This document shows, piece after piece, positions 12,461 to 23,142 of a stretch of DNA of 64,000 nucleotides. Made by a program: the position numbers and the translations under genes. Position 1 is the first letter of the stretch. The number at the start of each line of letters is the position of its first letter. The DNA comes from Diphasiastrum complanatum (lineage: Eukaryota; Streptophyta; Lycopodiopsida; Lycopodiales; Lycopodiaceae), in contig CM055108.1 in assembly GCA_029204225.1 (NCBI GenBank), positions 2,193,668 to 2,257,667 on the forward strand, in the 5' to 3' direction. The notes beneath the pieces are model-generated. The model searched no databases. It was not told where the DNA came from and saw only the letters and a list, made by a program, of their open reading frames with translations.

Positions 12461-13025
12461 AGGGACCATTTATGACTCCACGTGGGGGTGACATCGTCGA
12501 TATGGCCTATTTTATGATTCATGAAACTTTATGGATACTTTAATGACAACCCTTCAATATCTTTATGACCTCAAGCCATAATAGATCTTCCACAAATTAA
12601 TGCACTTCAAAAGTAGTATGTGGGTGCACCTCAAAGAAATCATTTACCTTGCGAGTGGTCTCATTTCACACAAAATTAGCTAATGCAAAGATCACTCATT
12701 GATCCACAAACTTATGCTACTCATTTGTAGGTATTGATGAAAAGGAGTAAAAGAAGGCATGGCAAGGTAGACCCATGAGCCTAGTAGGTAAACAATAGCA
12801 AGGTAAAAAGGAGTAAATAGCTAGCCTTAAAGAAATAAGAAGAAGACATGAAACAAATCAAACCCATCCTTTTAGACAACTCTTCTTGCTCTTTTACTTC
12901 CCATGAATATAATTACAAGGACTACTAGATATTTGAATGAGCCTATAAGGAGAAGTTTGCTTAGTAGATTGTCTACAAATTTTTTTCACTTACGGGATAG
13001 TCACTTGTTTATATAAAAACAAACG

Positions 13026-14590
13026 ACGAATGAATCTGAGATCTGGACGATCAGTAGCAGTCAAACAGGAAATCAAGCAGCAAACCTTCCAAGAGTTGCA
13101 CCAGCGCGAATTGAACCATAAGCAAGACAAACGACAATGGAACCAATGGGTCAACCCATACCTATTGTACCCTTGCAAACAATTTGGAGGGCATCTCGTC
13201 TTGAAATGCCAAAATATGATGGATTGACAGATCCAATCAGATTCTTCCAGATCTACGAGCAGACGTGCAAAATTTATGGTGAGTGTTGTTTCTCATGTCA
13301 CTAGTTACTACAGCCCAAGACTAGTTTTTCAATTTATTGGTGGAAGAAAAGTCTATATGAGAAGGGGTTAAAGCGGCTTTCATCACGTGCTTTAAACCAA
13401 GGAAGTTCTTGGAAGATCCGTTTCTCCTATTAAGCAAAATCAAGATGGGAAAAAGATAAAGAGTACGACACTACATTGAACGGGTCTAGCATCTAAGATC
13501 TAAATGCAATATGACATTGACTCTCGATCATGCGGTGATTATGTACATCCTTGCAGGGCTACCATGAAGTATCAGAAGAGAACTCAAACGCCAAGAGAAG
13601 TATGCCATGTTGCAATAAGCAATGGAAGATGAGATCAGAGAAGAGGACGAAGGTTCGAAAGATGATACATATCCAACAACCCATAATCCAACTCCTTCGA
13701 TAGCATCAACCTCGAATGCTTCCAATATCTCAACAATCTATTGATGGAACAAATGACAAAATTACACAAATGACAGATGGAGTAGTTGACAGTCCAGTTT
13801 GATCAAAAGTGGAAGGCCTTACAAGAAATTGTAGCATCATCCTCTAATGCACCAGAAAAGAACCAACTGCAGTATCCATGAAGAAAAAATATATTTGTGC
13901 CATACTGCCAATGAGTGTCTAGTCTTGAAGCAAAATCTCAAACTGACACAATGGTATTGCCACCTGTGCAACGCGTCATCTCACGAAATAGTGTTCTATC
14001 CATTCAACCCCAGGATCATACGACAAAAGAGGAATTAGTATCAAACTTCTTATCCTTATCACTTGGGGGGGGCGAATGCGACATCACGATATGGAACGCC
14101 AATGAATCAATAGCGCATGGCTTTACCAGTGCCACTAGGGCCGACTAACTATCAAATGGCCCACATAAATTTGACAACAATAGAGCATGAGGCACCACTC
14201 CAACCGAAGCAACAACAGTGGCACGGTCCAAATGAGACTTTTGTCGATCTAGCTATAAATGAGTATTATGTGACTTACACTGCCCAGCTTCAATGCCAAC
14301 GGTGGGAGAATCTACGGCTGGTATGGATGCGGTGAAGGCCATATAATTGCTTAATGTCCTCATAAGGGCATGTATACACTCTTTTGCCAAGAATGCAGTT
14401 ACGAGCATTGTTACAAGAATTGCCCATTTAAACCTGGAACAAGTGCACCTTTGAACCAACCAATAGCAGTTCCAAGAAGGATGCCACACTCCAATTTCCC
14501 ATGTTCCAGCACTAGCAGTCACACGAGCACAAAAACAGAAGGGAGTGACTCCTTCACCACCATCATCAATATCAATGGCAGATGATCAAC
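13026..14590 (+). pseudogene. Ty3/gypsy-like gag remnant
   Basis: A region at 13028-13260 (words MNLRSGRS, PKYDG, DPIRFFQIYEQ) matches the better preserved start of the gag at 47,105-47,340. Both also share a stretch just upstream of PKYDG. Further right, 13370-13640 parallels the other copy through its RWxxxKxAF-like gag core, with frameshifts. At 13,847-14,460 there are Cys/His-rich scraps including CQECSYEHCYKNC, which could be a decayed zinc knuckle. No long frame survives. I call it gypsy-type from the gag style (retrotrans_gag-like). Protease, RT and integrase were not found nearby. Confidence 0.6.
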
Positions 14591-15830
14591 CCTCAACTAC
14601 AGGACCTTATCCTAGTTAGAATCAAAATAGAATCACTGTGTTACTGTACCGTGGGTCCTATCAGTAGATAAGGATCAGTTGGCCTCGCCAAGAGGTGAGT
14701 CAACGGGAGACGCATCCCGTCAACGACAACCTGGTTGTGCGCATCCAATTCGAGTGGATCCATAGCGGCTGGAGGTGTCCAACTGCTGGAGGGCGGTCCA
14801 CTATTGCACGAGAGGAGTATCCTCCATCGGATCCTTGGAGAGCTTTATCAATGGTGCAGATTAAGAGCCTGACAAATCAACGTGGATCGTGGGATAAGAA
14901 GCCACCGTTGGATGCTCTTGAAATGGACCCATGAAGGCTTGAAAGGCCATATTGAAAATTATTCATTAACAATTTTCATATGAAATGCCATTGAAGGGGC
15001 CCAACAGGTGAATTTCGTTTTGAAGGGCAAGAGGCTTCAAAGTGAAGAAACAGTTCAAAAGTTCTAAAAGTCCCTATTTTTAGGTCCTTTATCCATTTTG
15101 ACCCAAACAAAAGGCTATAACCTTCAAATGAAGGGCATTCGGCCTGTACCTGCAAGTACGGTATCACAAAATAGAGTGATTACAGCGGATAAAGTGTTCG
15201 AAGCACTCCAAAAATGATTTCACCAATCCATTGGGCACGTAGTTGGGAGTTGGTGGCAAAGTGTATTTCGAAAGGCGATGCCAATTTTCGCCATCATATA
15301 ACACATTATATGGTAAGATTTTGATTTTACACTACGATAGACAAATATGTGCAATTAAATTAGATACTTTTGGTACTGATTTAGATTATGTTTTTATGAC
15401 ATGCAGCACATATTACGACATCATTCGACATTCTTTGCAAGAAATAGTGGAAGTCTTAGCATATGGTCATCGCAAGAAATGGAAAAATCTGATCGACAAG
15501 CAAGAGCGGCATGGCAGGACTAGCACAAAAAATAGCTATATACTGCAACTTTTCCAATGGTTTTACAGAAGAATCCAAATTCGTCATAATACAAAATCGA
15601 CGGATCATAAAAAATTTCAAAAAGCATGCAAATCTATACAAGCCAGTAGGCTATAGACACACAATAAAATTTTGTATATTAAATAAAAATATTTACAAAG
15701 TACAATTCAGCAGTATCTAATCTGCTTCCGATATTTTTTCCAATGAAAGTTGCAACTTAGAATCATGCAACAATTTTCTTCTTTCGTATGGATCCAATAG
15801 CTCATAGTTTTCATGCTTACTCATATCAAC
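14591..15830. other. Unassigned sequence between gag remnant and minus-strand pseudogene
   Basis: A 137-codon ORF at 15243-15656 (plus) overlaps others in different frames and has no motif I recognise. I do not support it as a gene. Confidence 0.4.
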
Positions 15831-17215
15831 TTAAGCAGCATACATTGCAAAATGAGATGATCTAAGCATGGAATTCATTGGCCCATATCCTAAAATTTTA
15901 ACCGCAATAGTTTTCTTTACAAAAATTATTCCATGCATCTTATTAAAATTATGTCCTCCAAGAAAATGAGACAGTGCCTTGATTGCTATAATCATAGTTT
16001 CACCATGTTGATGAAACTTTGAATGGGCAACACCTATCTCATTATTCTTGAAGGACTTTAGATAGTGCCCGAGTGCATAATCTCTCAGAAGATCTCTGCC
16101 CTCCTTGACGAATTGCGAAATCATCAAGGAAAATTGTTTCCTGAAATAATAAAAAATAAAGTAAGCTCCAATATATAATCTGACATAACAAATCTACTAG
16201 TACTTTTGATAAGAGACACAAACTTACGCAGTCAGCTTTGTCTTCTCTGATTACTGTCTCTCCATCAATATTATGTCCACCTTTCGATGTCAATATTGTT
16301 GGTGAATAGACAGTTGGCTATGGAAAACCAAGTTGACTTTGGATTCTAAGAAACTCCTCCTTAGAAGGTAGATCATCTTCTTTGTTGCGCATTTCCTCCA
16401 CAACCATTTTCAAGCAATCTTTTCTTGAATAAAACTTATCATTATGTCAACACCAGGGAGAAGATCATCAGCATTAAAATCAATTATATCCAAAAATTCA
16501 TCAAGCTCTTTGCTCAAAATGCAAAGAGTCTCAGCTTCAGTGAAGTAAAAAAGATCCGATATATTCGATATTATCAAAAAGGAATTATTATCTATAATAT
16601 AAGTAGGCAAAGTGATCAAAGATTTATCAGAAGGAGAAAGGGTAGTGGGTGTTCTAGGGCCTATAAAAGTAGCCCTATTTCGAGTAGGATCAAAACAGAA
16701 CAATCATCTAAATGAACACTCGTGTCAATAAAAAAAGAATCTATATCTGCAATCTTTGACTTTTCAGACTTTGTACCACTAGAAGAAGCTGCTTCAGAAG
16801 TGGAGGGCACAGAGTCTGAGTCGTCAGAAATATTTAACAAAAGATAAAAAATAAAAGCAGATTGAAAATCAACAAATCTACATTTTTTATTGTGAATTGG
16901 GCACTCATCTACAAACTTGAAATCATTATGTAACTTGGTAAACATTCTGTCAAGCTTAGCTTTGTAGATATGCTTGTCGAGTGCCACCAGGTCCTGATAA
17001 TGAATCATGTCTTTATTCTGAGACCTGAATAACGGAGTACTGAGCAGGGACTTAAATCTGAGATATATTCTAGAAAATGTCTCCACAGCAGGGCCCTCAG
17101 TTATAGTAGGTAGAATTAAAAAAAAAGGAGAAAAAAAGGATTTGAAATAATCCAACCTATCAATAATACCGAATTCATTAAAAAAAAAAAGCAAACTAGA
17201 TTCAAAATTAGACAT
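15831..17215 (-). pseudogene. Broken intron-containing gene of unknown function, leftward
   Basis: Minus-strand coding pieces run in series. A 184-codon ORF starts at the ATG at 17215 (MSNFESSLLFFF) and ends at 16661. It shifts frame into 16697-16410, shifts again into 16430-16330 (KMVVEEMRNKEDD), meets a TAG, and continues to 16228. A clean 87-bp intron follows (16227-16141): donor GTAAGT, acceptor TTATTTCAG. A final exon (16140-15831, GRDLLRDYALGHYLKSFK) ends at a stop. The reading frame across the intron does not join cleanly, which with the other breaks argues for a pseudogene. A Ser/Glu-rich linker lies at about residues 140-160. A promoter-like module with TATA sits upstream at 17515-17530. 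The family is not recognised. Confidence 0.55.
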
Positions 17216-18392
17216 TTTAAACAAAAATAATAGAACTGAAGTTCCAAATATCGCTCTAACCCCAGATCAAACAAGCACATCAAGGCAACGTGCGCTCGAG
17301 AGAGGTATTGAAAGCTGGAGTATCGGATCCAAGCACAAGAACAACGAGCAGGAAAGAAGAGGGATACAAAACGCGCTTGAATGCGATACCGAAGGATGCA
17401 GTATCGGATCCAGACACATAATAGTCAACGAGACGTAATGAGAGGAAGCGGCGCGCTTGAAATCGATATCCGGCAAAGCAATCGTAAATTTGCGTGAAGA
17501 TCCGAACTAGAAAAGACCTATTTATATACAAAATTTTGCACGTGTGGAAGAGTGGCGAAGGAACACGTGTCGACATGTGATTGGCCAAAATAAATGCGCC
17601 GCACCTTGAATGATTGATCTGACATCTGTCATGTGCGAGAATGACACGTGTTGATAAGGGATTTGCGCACGTGTCTCAGCCCATGTGTCCCCATAATTGG
17701 GTCATCATTATCAGTACGGAATTTCCACATGGTCTAGTCATCTGATGACACGTCTCTAGGCCGTCTTTTTACAAAAATTTGCGAAAATTCACTAAAAAAA
17801 AAAAGCAAACTGGATTCAAAATTAGATATTTTAAGCAAAAATTACAAAACTGATGTTCCAAATATCGCTCTCAGGCGCAAATCCCAGATCTGACAAGCAC
17901 GTCAAATCAACGTGTGCTCGAGAGAGATATTTGAAGTTGGAGTATCGGATCCAAGTGCAAGGAAAACGAGCAGAAAAGAAAAGATTTGTGAGACGCGCTC
18001 GAATGCGTACCCGCACGATGCAGTATCAGATCCAGACACATATTAGCCAACGAGATGTAATGAGATCAAGCGGCGCGCTTGAAATTGATATCCGGCAAAG
18101 CAATCGTGAATTTGCGTGAAAATCTGAGCCCAAAAAGACATGTTTATCAAAAAACAATTTGCACGTGTGGAGGACTGACGAAGGAACACATGTCGACTTG
18201 TGATTAGCCAAATTAAATGTGTCGTACCTAGTATGATTGATCTGACATTACTCATGTGGGAGAATGACACACGTCGATTAGGGATCTGCACACGTGTCTC
18301 AGCCCATGTGGCCTCATAATGGGCTCATCATTGTCAGTACCGACATTCCACGTGGTCTAATCATCTGACGACACGTGTCTCGACCATCTTTT
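17174..18392. repeat. Tandem duplication of a ~614-bp promoter-like unit
   Basis: Unit 1 (17174-17787) and unit 2 (17788 to about 18392) are colinear, diverged copies. Each begins TTCAyTAAAAAAAAAAAGC, passes GTTCCAAATATCGCTCT, GAGTATCGGATCCAAG and GATATCCGGCAAAGCAATCG, and ends in a run of CACGTG-type sites. On the minus strand each unit reads as CCAAT-like box, G-boxes, TATA region, long leader and start of the leftward ORF. In unit 2 the ATG is ATA and the TATA is degraded, so unit 1 is the functional-looking copy. Confidence 0.85.
17515..17530 (-). promoter_or_regulatory. TATA box of the leftward gene
   Basis: The minus strand reads TGTATATAAATAGGTC, about 300 bases upstream of the ATG at 17215. 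A G-box (17539-17544) lies just upstream in that direction and a CCAAT motif (GGCCAATCACATG on the minus strand) lies about 45 bases further. The corresponding position in unit 2 (about 18140) lacks a good TATA. Confidence 0.55.
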
Positions 18393-18400
18393 CACACGTG
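17539..18400. promoter_or_regulatory. Cluster of nine CACGTG G-boxes
   Basis: Exact CACGTG occurs at 17539, 17564, 17645, 17668, 18162, 18291, 18349, 18372 and 18395. Several near-misses (CACATG, CACGTC) sit where the other tandem unit has a perfect site. In plants CACGTG is bound by bHLH and bZIP factors and forms the ABRE core. The cluster lies between the leftward pseudogene and the rightward H3-like ORF, so it could serve both. Confidence 0.8.
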
Positions 18401-18411
18401 CAAAAATTTCG

Positions 18412-18420
18412 TATATATAA
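18412..18420 (+). promoter_or_regulatory. TATA box of the H3-like gene
   Basis: TATATATAA follows a G-box (18395-18400) by about a dozen bases and lies 308 bases upstream of the ORF start. The context GTGCAAAAATTTCGTATATATAA resembles the minus-strand TATA context in unit 1. This suggests that a related promoter was placed in the opposite direction. Confidence 0.6.
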
Positions 18421-18548
18421 GTCCTCAAAATTTTCAGTTTTTTTGGCAAAATTTTTGCTTTTAGCTCCTGATATCACTCACAAGCGTGCTCTTTCATCTT
18501 TCAAGCTTTCGCCCTCTCACCGTGCGCTCGAGTCCGATACCGCCTGCT

Positions 18549-18731
18549 ATGCAATATCGCTTTCGGGCGCTCATCTCTTTTCTGCAAATAATCTCTGTAG
18601 GTCTTGCACTCGAAAACGATATTCAGTGCTGGTATCAATCTCAAGTGCCCTTTCATCGCAAATTTTTTTGTTTTGATCCACTTTTGTTTTGTTCAAACTT
18701 CTTTTTGTTACTTTTCTTCTTCCGAGAATGA
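18549..18731 (+). other. Upstream ORF ending on the H3-like start codon
   Basis: An ATG at 18549 opens a 60-codon frame in the leader (MQYRFRALISFLQII...). It stops at a TGA at 18729-18731. That TGA overlaps the ATGATG start of the H3-like ORF, giving a stop-start overlap that would allow termination and reinitiation. The peptide is hydrophobic and has no recognised family. Confidence 0.5.
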
Positions 18732-19153
18732 TGGCCAAGACCAAATCCACCACCCGTGCCATCACCACTGTACAACCATCCCATTCCTGTGTTCCCCCTG
18801 GTATTGGCCGTAGGCGTGGGCAAGTCTGGCTGAGGGAGATTAGAAAACTCCAGAGATCAACTGAATTGTTGATCCCTAGAGCTCCTTTCGACCGATCTGT
18901 ACGGAATGTCACTTTGTCACTTGGGCTGGATGTTCGTTTTGCCGTGACAGCCATGCAAGCCTTGCAGGGTGCTACAGAAGATTTTATGTCCCAATTTTTT
19001 GAGAATACTTGTCTTTTGGCAGTGCATGGTAAGCGTGTCACCATCATGTCAAAGGATTTTGTCATTCTCAAAAGGCTTCGGGACAGATATTCTGGTCTGC
19101 ATGTTGATAATGCCAGCACCTCCAAAGACCTGCCTCTGGATAGAACCAAATAG
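18728..19153 (+). CDS. Divergent histone H3-like protein
   Basis: An intact, intronless ORF of 141 codons from the first of two adjacent ATGs. From the second Met the protein starts MAKTKSTTRA, resembling the H3 start but with Lys9 and Ser10 replaced by Ala and Ile. The tail is about 15 residues shorter than canonical H3 and lacks its Lys14/Lys27-type context. The core follows H3 in order: LREIRKLQRSTELLIP (alpha-N), RAPFDRSVRNV (alpha-1), a loop 1 of canonical H3 length, ALQGATEDFMSQFFEN (alpha-2) and HGKRVTIMSKDF (alpha-3). The equivalents of His113, Arg116 and Asp123 at the H3-H3 interface are kept; Cys110 is Leu. About 20 extra residues follow the fold. LLIPRAPF and ATEDF recall CENH3, but the missing loop-1 insertion and lack of introns argue against that. 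Alternatives are a germline-type H3 variant or a retrocopy drifting without function. Confidence 0.8.
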   Translation: MMAKTKSTTRAITTVQPSHSCVPPGIGRRRGQVWLREIRKLQRSTELLIPRAPFDRSVRNVTLSLGLDVRFAVTAMQALQGATEDFMSQFFENTCLLAVHGKRVTIMSKDFVILKRLRDRYSGLHVDNASTSKDLPLDRTK

Positions 19154-20760
19154 CATGCTAAAATTGTTGATTTCTACTTTCAAACTAGTTCTAGATGTGT
19201 TGATCAGATTGACCCAAGATCAAAGATACATTAAGTGCATTTTGGATCTATAATTTTCACATTATCAAGAGTAATACTAAATAGTAGTTCATGGTTGGCT
19301 ATGTTCTATCCTCCTTGGCCACTTTGCACTTATAAAATAAGGTCCACGAGTTTCGTGCCACCTACAAAATAGCACCAGCTTAATTGTCCCACCGAGCATC
19401 CAGCTCCTAGGTCATCATCGAGATTGTCGCACCTCCCTTGCCTCCCACATTTCATCATCGCACTGATCAGCCACCACCATCAACCGCACCTATTCTCTCT
19501 ACTGCAACTCACTCTAAACTATTCGTTCTCCTAGCTTCTTCTACTACCCTCGTTAGTGATAATTCCTCACAAGGGCAATCTGTGACAATTGGATTTACCA
19601 TTCCAATCATAGTTACCCAAGCCGCCTTTCTCCCACAAACATCAATTTTTTTTCGAATACCCAATAGTTTATGGATATGATCGATGATTCCGATCTTTTA
19701 CAAGCAGATGAACATTTTGTGATGTCCGGACCATTTAATCTCAACTCCTCCGAAATAAGAAAAGGTCAATTATGACAATCTATGGGATCTGGACCTCTTG
19801 CTACTGTTACGGCTACTGTTGTTGCTACCATGATAGTCCCGTTAGATTTCGGTAATGTTCTTGGAATCCATTCACACCTTGGACGGATGATCTAGACTAT
19901 GCTTGATCAAAAGACGTTGATAGAGAAACACATTGCAGATATGGGATCAAAGAACACTCTCATCAACCAGAAACTAATCCAGTTGAACCGAGAGTTGAAG
20001 ATAGCCAAGTAGCACAAAGACAAGTCAGAAGCACAGTTGAAAAAGACAAAGCAACACACAGATGCTTTGGAGACATATGTTTCAACTCTCTAGAATGCAT
20101 TGACTAATCACAAGACCAAGTTGATAAACCTGTCTAGAATGCAAGGCAACAAGTTCACCTATTACAAGGCCAACTAGATTGGCACAACTTGACAAAAGAG
20201 AATTCTATGTGAATTGGATGGCACAGCCATGGAGCGGAATAACCTTTTCTATGTGCAAGCTCCAGATCATCTCATATCAAAAGAGGATATCAATTATCTA
20301 TTTCGGAAGGTCGAGAACTACCATCATTCATTGTTTGACTTGCAAGGCAGTTTGGATTGGCAATCAAAGGCACAACATCCTTTGAGTTGGCAAAGGCTAA
20401 AGCAATAATCAAAGACTATGAGAAAGCTACCGCTCATATATTGGAAATACCTCTCAGATCACCATGCCATTCATGCCACTTTTTTTGCCAACACAGCAAG
20501 ATCAGGGTCAAGAGGATCTGGACACAAATCAAATGGTAGAACAGGGCCATCTACTAAAGTAGTTTGGTGGGAGATATTCTTTTATCTCTCATGTTTTCTT
20601 TGGATTTGCTGATTGTTGGATTTGATGCTTGTTGGAGTTTATCATTGTTATACTTTCTGTGTGAGATAAAGGGAGAGAGAGAGAAGAGTAATATCTATCA
20701 TTGTTGTCACTGTGTAGTTTTAATGGTTGTACTATTAATTACTAGTGTTATAGGATGAAT
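19154..20760 (+). pseudogene. Decayed coding remnant with coiled coil, unrecognised
   Basis: From about 19,900 the plus strand encodes a heptad-like, charged stretch (QKTLIEKHIADM, NQKLIQLNREL, KDKSEAQLKKTKQH) broken by three TAG stops at about 20,010, 20,091 and 20,174. It then runs through 20,214-20,405 (LFYVQAPDHLISKEDINYLF). The upstream part (19,438-19,680) is Pro/Ser/Thr-rich. No known domain is visible. It may be the tail of a transposon-borne gene or a distinct pseudogene; no link to the H3-like ORF can be shown. Confidence 0.35.
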
Positions 20761-21170
20761 TATGCTATTGCTCTCATGGGAACAAATCTCCATGTGACAA
20801 CTAGTTAATCCTCATCATCTCCTTGATGCTTGTGTGCTTGGATCTAGGATTGATGGTGGATAGGAAATATCCGCTACACATAGAAACACGAGAGATGAAT
20901 TCTCCACAAAGAAAGAAACTTTGATTGTAGGTAAAACTATTTATAGCTTTCAAAATGTCATTTGGCCAATTTTCCTAAACTTGTCTTAAAGGATAACTTC
21001 TTGGTACTTCATAAAAAACTAGAAATTCTAGTCTAGATGCAATGTATCAAAACTAGCCAATTAGAATGGGTCCAAATCCGACCTCATCCATTTATCTACT
21101 TGTCAAAAATAGTACAAACACTATTTAGGCCTTTATTGACAAATATAATTAATCTATTTCTAAGTTGATC
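20761..21170. other. Unassigned sequence
   Basis: AT-rich with no recognisable coding sequence. It lies beyond the 3-prime end, in its own sense, of the minus-strand copia fragment. Confidence 0.4.
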
Positions 21171-21830
21171 TCAAAATTGCCAAAATAGAACAACTAAACT
21201 AGTTGAATTTTTCACAATGTCCTCAAAGGACCTTTCATTACCTCTTATAGTGAGCTTTAAAAATGACTCCATTTGTGTATAACTAGGTTTAGCATCTACC
21301 ATATGAAATCTTGTAAGAATAGAATTAGCATACTTCTCTTGACAAATGAAAGTAGATTGAGAAGTTCTAAATACCTCTATTCCCAAGATATAATGCAAAA
21401 GACCAAGATCAAGACCGAGATCATGCACCTCAAACTCGTTTTTGAGTGCCATCTTGGCATCAATATCTTTATTGTTGCCTCGACTCAAAATAATATTCAA
21501 ACTTTAACGTTAAAAACAAAAGCATGACCACTTTAATCCTTCTTTTGAAGACTTTGAAAATTTTGTCTCCTTAGGGTTAGAACCCAAGATGTAGACTTGT
21601 ACTCATAAACCTTCTTCAAGGTTTCCCAAGCTTCACTAGATGTTGTGCACTCACCAACTTCCTTGAGAAGACTAGTCACATTTATCTTGATCACATGAAG
21701 AGATTTAGATAAGTATTGTATTAGTTGAAAGTGTGTGAAAGAAAAGTTCATAGATCCAAACACAACCATGGAACTAAGCTCTAAAAATGCATTCAAGTAA
21801 TAAAAAGCCATTTGACTTTAGAAATACCCT
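21171..21830 (-). mobile_element. Ty1/copia deletion derivative (gag joined to RT)
   Basis: On the minus strand, 21811-21533 encodes a gag piece (TTSSEAWETLKKVYEYKS, LTLRRQNF). Next comes an RT piece at 21500-21171: NIILSRGNN, KNEFEVHDLG, LHYILGIEV, STFICQEKYANSIL, RFHMVDAKP and KLTIRGNERSF. The RT words match the copia family at 4.8-8.8 kb closely. Zinc knuckle, protease, integrase and the RT catalytic core are absent between gag and RT, so this is an internally deleted member of that family. Confidence 0.85.
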
Positions 21831-23044
21831 CTCAGCCTTAGTCTGGACCCAAACAAAAATTTGATTTCTTTTGGGATTCTTGGTTTTCTCATCTCTTTAA
21901 TTGCATAAAATTGCCCCAGCCTTGTAAATCATAGTTTAGGAGTTGGTGGGTTCTTTGCAAGCCATTTCAAAAAAGCATATTGTCGGAGATGTTGTATTAG
22001 ATTTTATTCATGTTTGTCTTTATGATCCACTTATTTCTTTAAGACTCTAAACTTGTTCACTCACCAAAGATTGTAGGCAAGGCGAGTATTACAACATTTC
22101 TCCACTACTTGCTTGACCCTACTCTTATATTTGTTGCTTACACCTCTAAAATTAGTGCATTCTAACTTACCATGACTCAACAACGCGATGAATAGATTGA
22201 GCTATAGTCTCAAGATGCAAGATAGTTCTTTGTATTTATGTCTAAAATTAAAATCACCATCTTAAAAATCAGAGTTTATTTTGTATGGTCATGTAGAACC
22301 CTCATTCAAAACTATTCACTCCCATACAACATCGATGTGACACCAACACAACATTACTTTTCTAAGAAAATAATTTAGACCTTTAGAATTCTAGTCAAAG
22401 TCTTTGATCAAACTATTGGTGGTGAGATTTCAACATGCAATTTAAAGAAACTAATATGTATGAATGCCTAGTCAACAACATAGTTCTAGATACTATAAAT
22501 TAATGAAGGAAAGTAATTTTTTTCATCCAAAAATATTATGTTTACATACTTTACCCCCCCTTGTAGAGGGTGTTATCCTCAATGTAGAAACTATGGATGT
22601 GTTTTTCTATCTTTTTGTGATGCATCTTCTAGTGAGTAGTTCTCCATGTTATCATAATTCCATACACTTTCTTGCAACTCAGCTCATTCTCCTGCAATCT
22701 AGCACTTATTTCCATTCCACCAATAGAAATTTTCCAACATCCTTCAAAGGCAGTTTGTTGTTCAAAATAAGACTAGAATCCGTGGCATGTTTCTTGAAAA
22801 GGCTAACATAGAAATATGCATTTCAATATTTGACAAGTCCTTATTAGGAATTCTAACAGTTATTCTTAGGAGAGAACTACTCCTTCAACACAATTAGGGA
22901 TTGATGATTATATTATTCTCAATTGTGTCATTGATTGAATGTACATATATGTCATTGTGATAGGAATGAGCTCCAATCAAGGCATACAATAAAAACAATT
23001 CAGAACCTTTAACAGCGACGGGAGATTCTGAGGATATATATTTG

Positions 23045-23046
<2 letters not shown>
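21831..23046. other. Unassigned intergenic sequence
   Basis: A 115-codon ORF at 22,464-22,811 has no recognisable motif and biased composition. Nothing else supportable was seen. Confidence 0.4.

Positions 23047-23105
<59 letters not shown>
23047..23105. repeat. (CA)n microsatellite
   Basis: About 59 bases of uninterrupted AC dinucleotide, followed by AT-rich TATATATTATAT sequence. Confidence 0.97.
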
Positions 23106-23107
<2 letters not shown>

Positions 23108-23142
23108 CAATATATATATTATATCTGTCATATATTACATAT

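Noticed and set aside
12288-12491. ORF with a Leu-Ser run
   Set aside because: It is the (CT)n microsatellite read in frame.
18571-19149. 192-codon minus-strand ORF opposite the H3-like gene
   Set aside because: Shadow frame: the plus-strand translation has the histone fold and this one has no family motif.
18728-19153. Calling the H3-like ORF CENH3
   Set aside because: Loop 1 has the length of canonical H3, without the extra residues typical of CENH3. The gene has no introns, and only two short motifs look CENH3-like.
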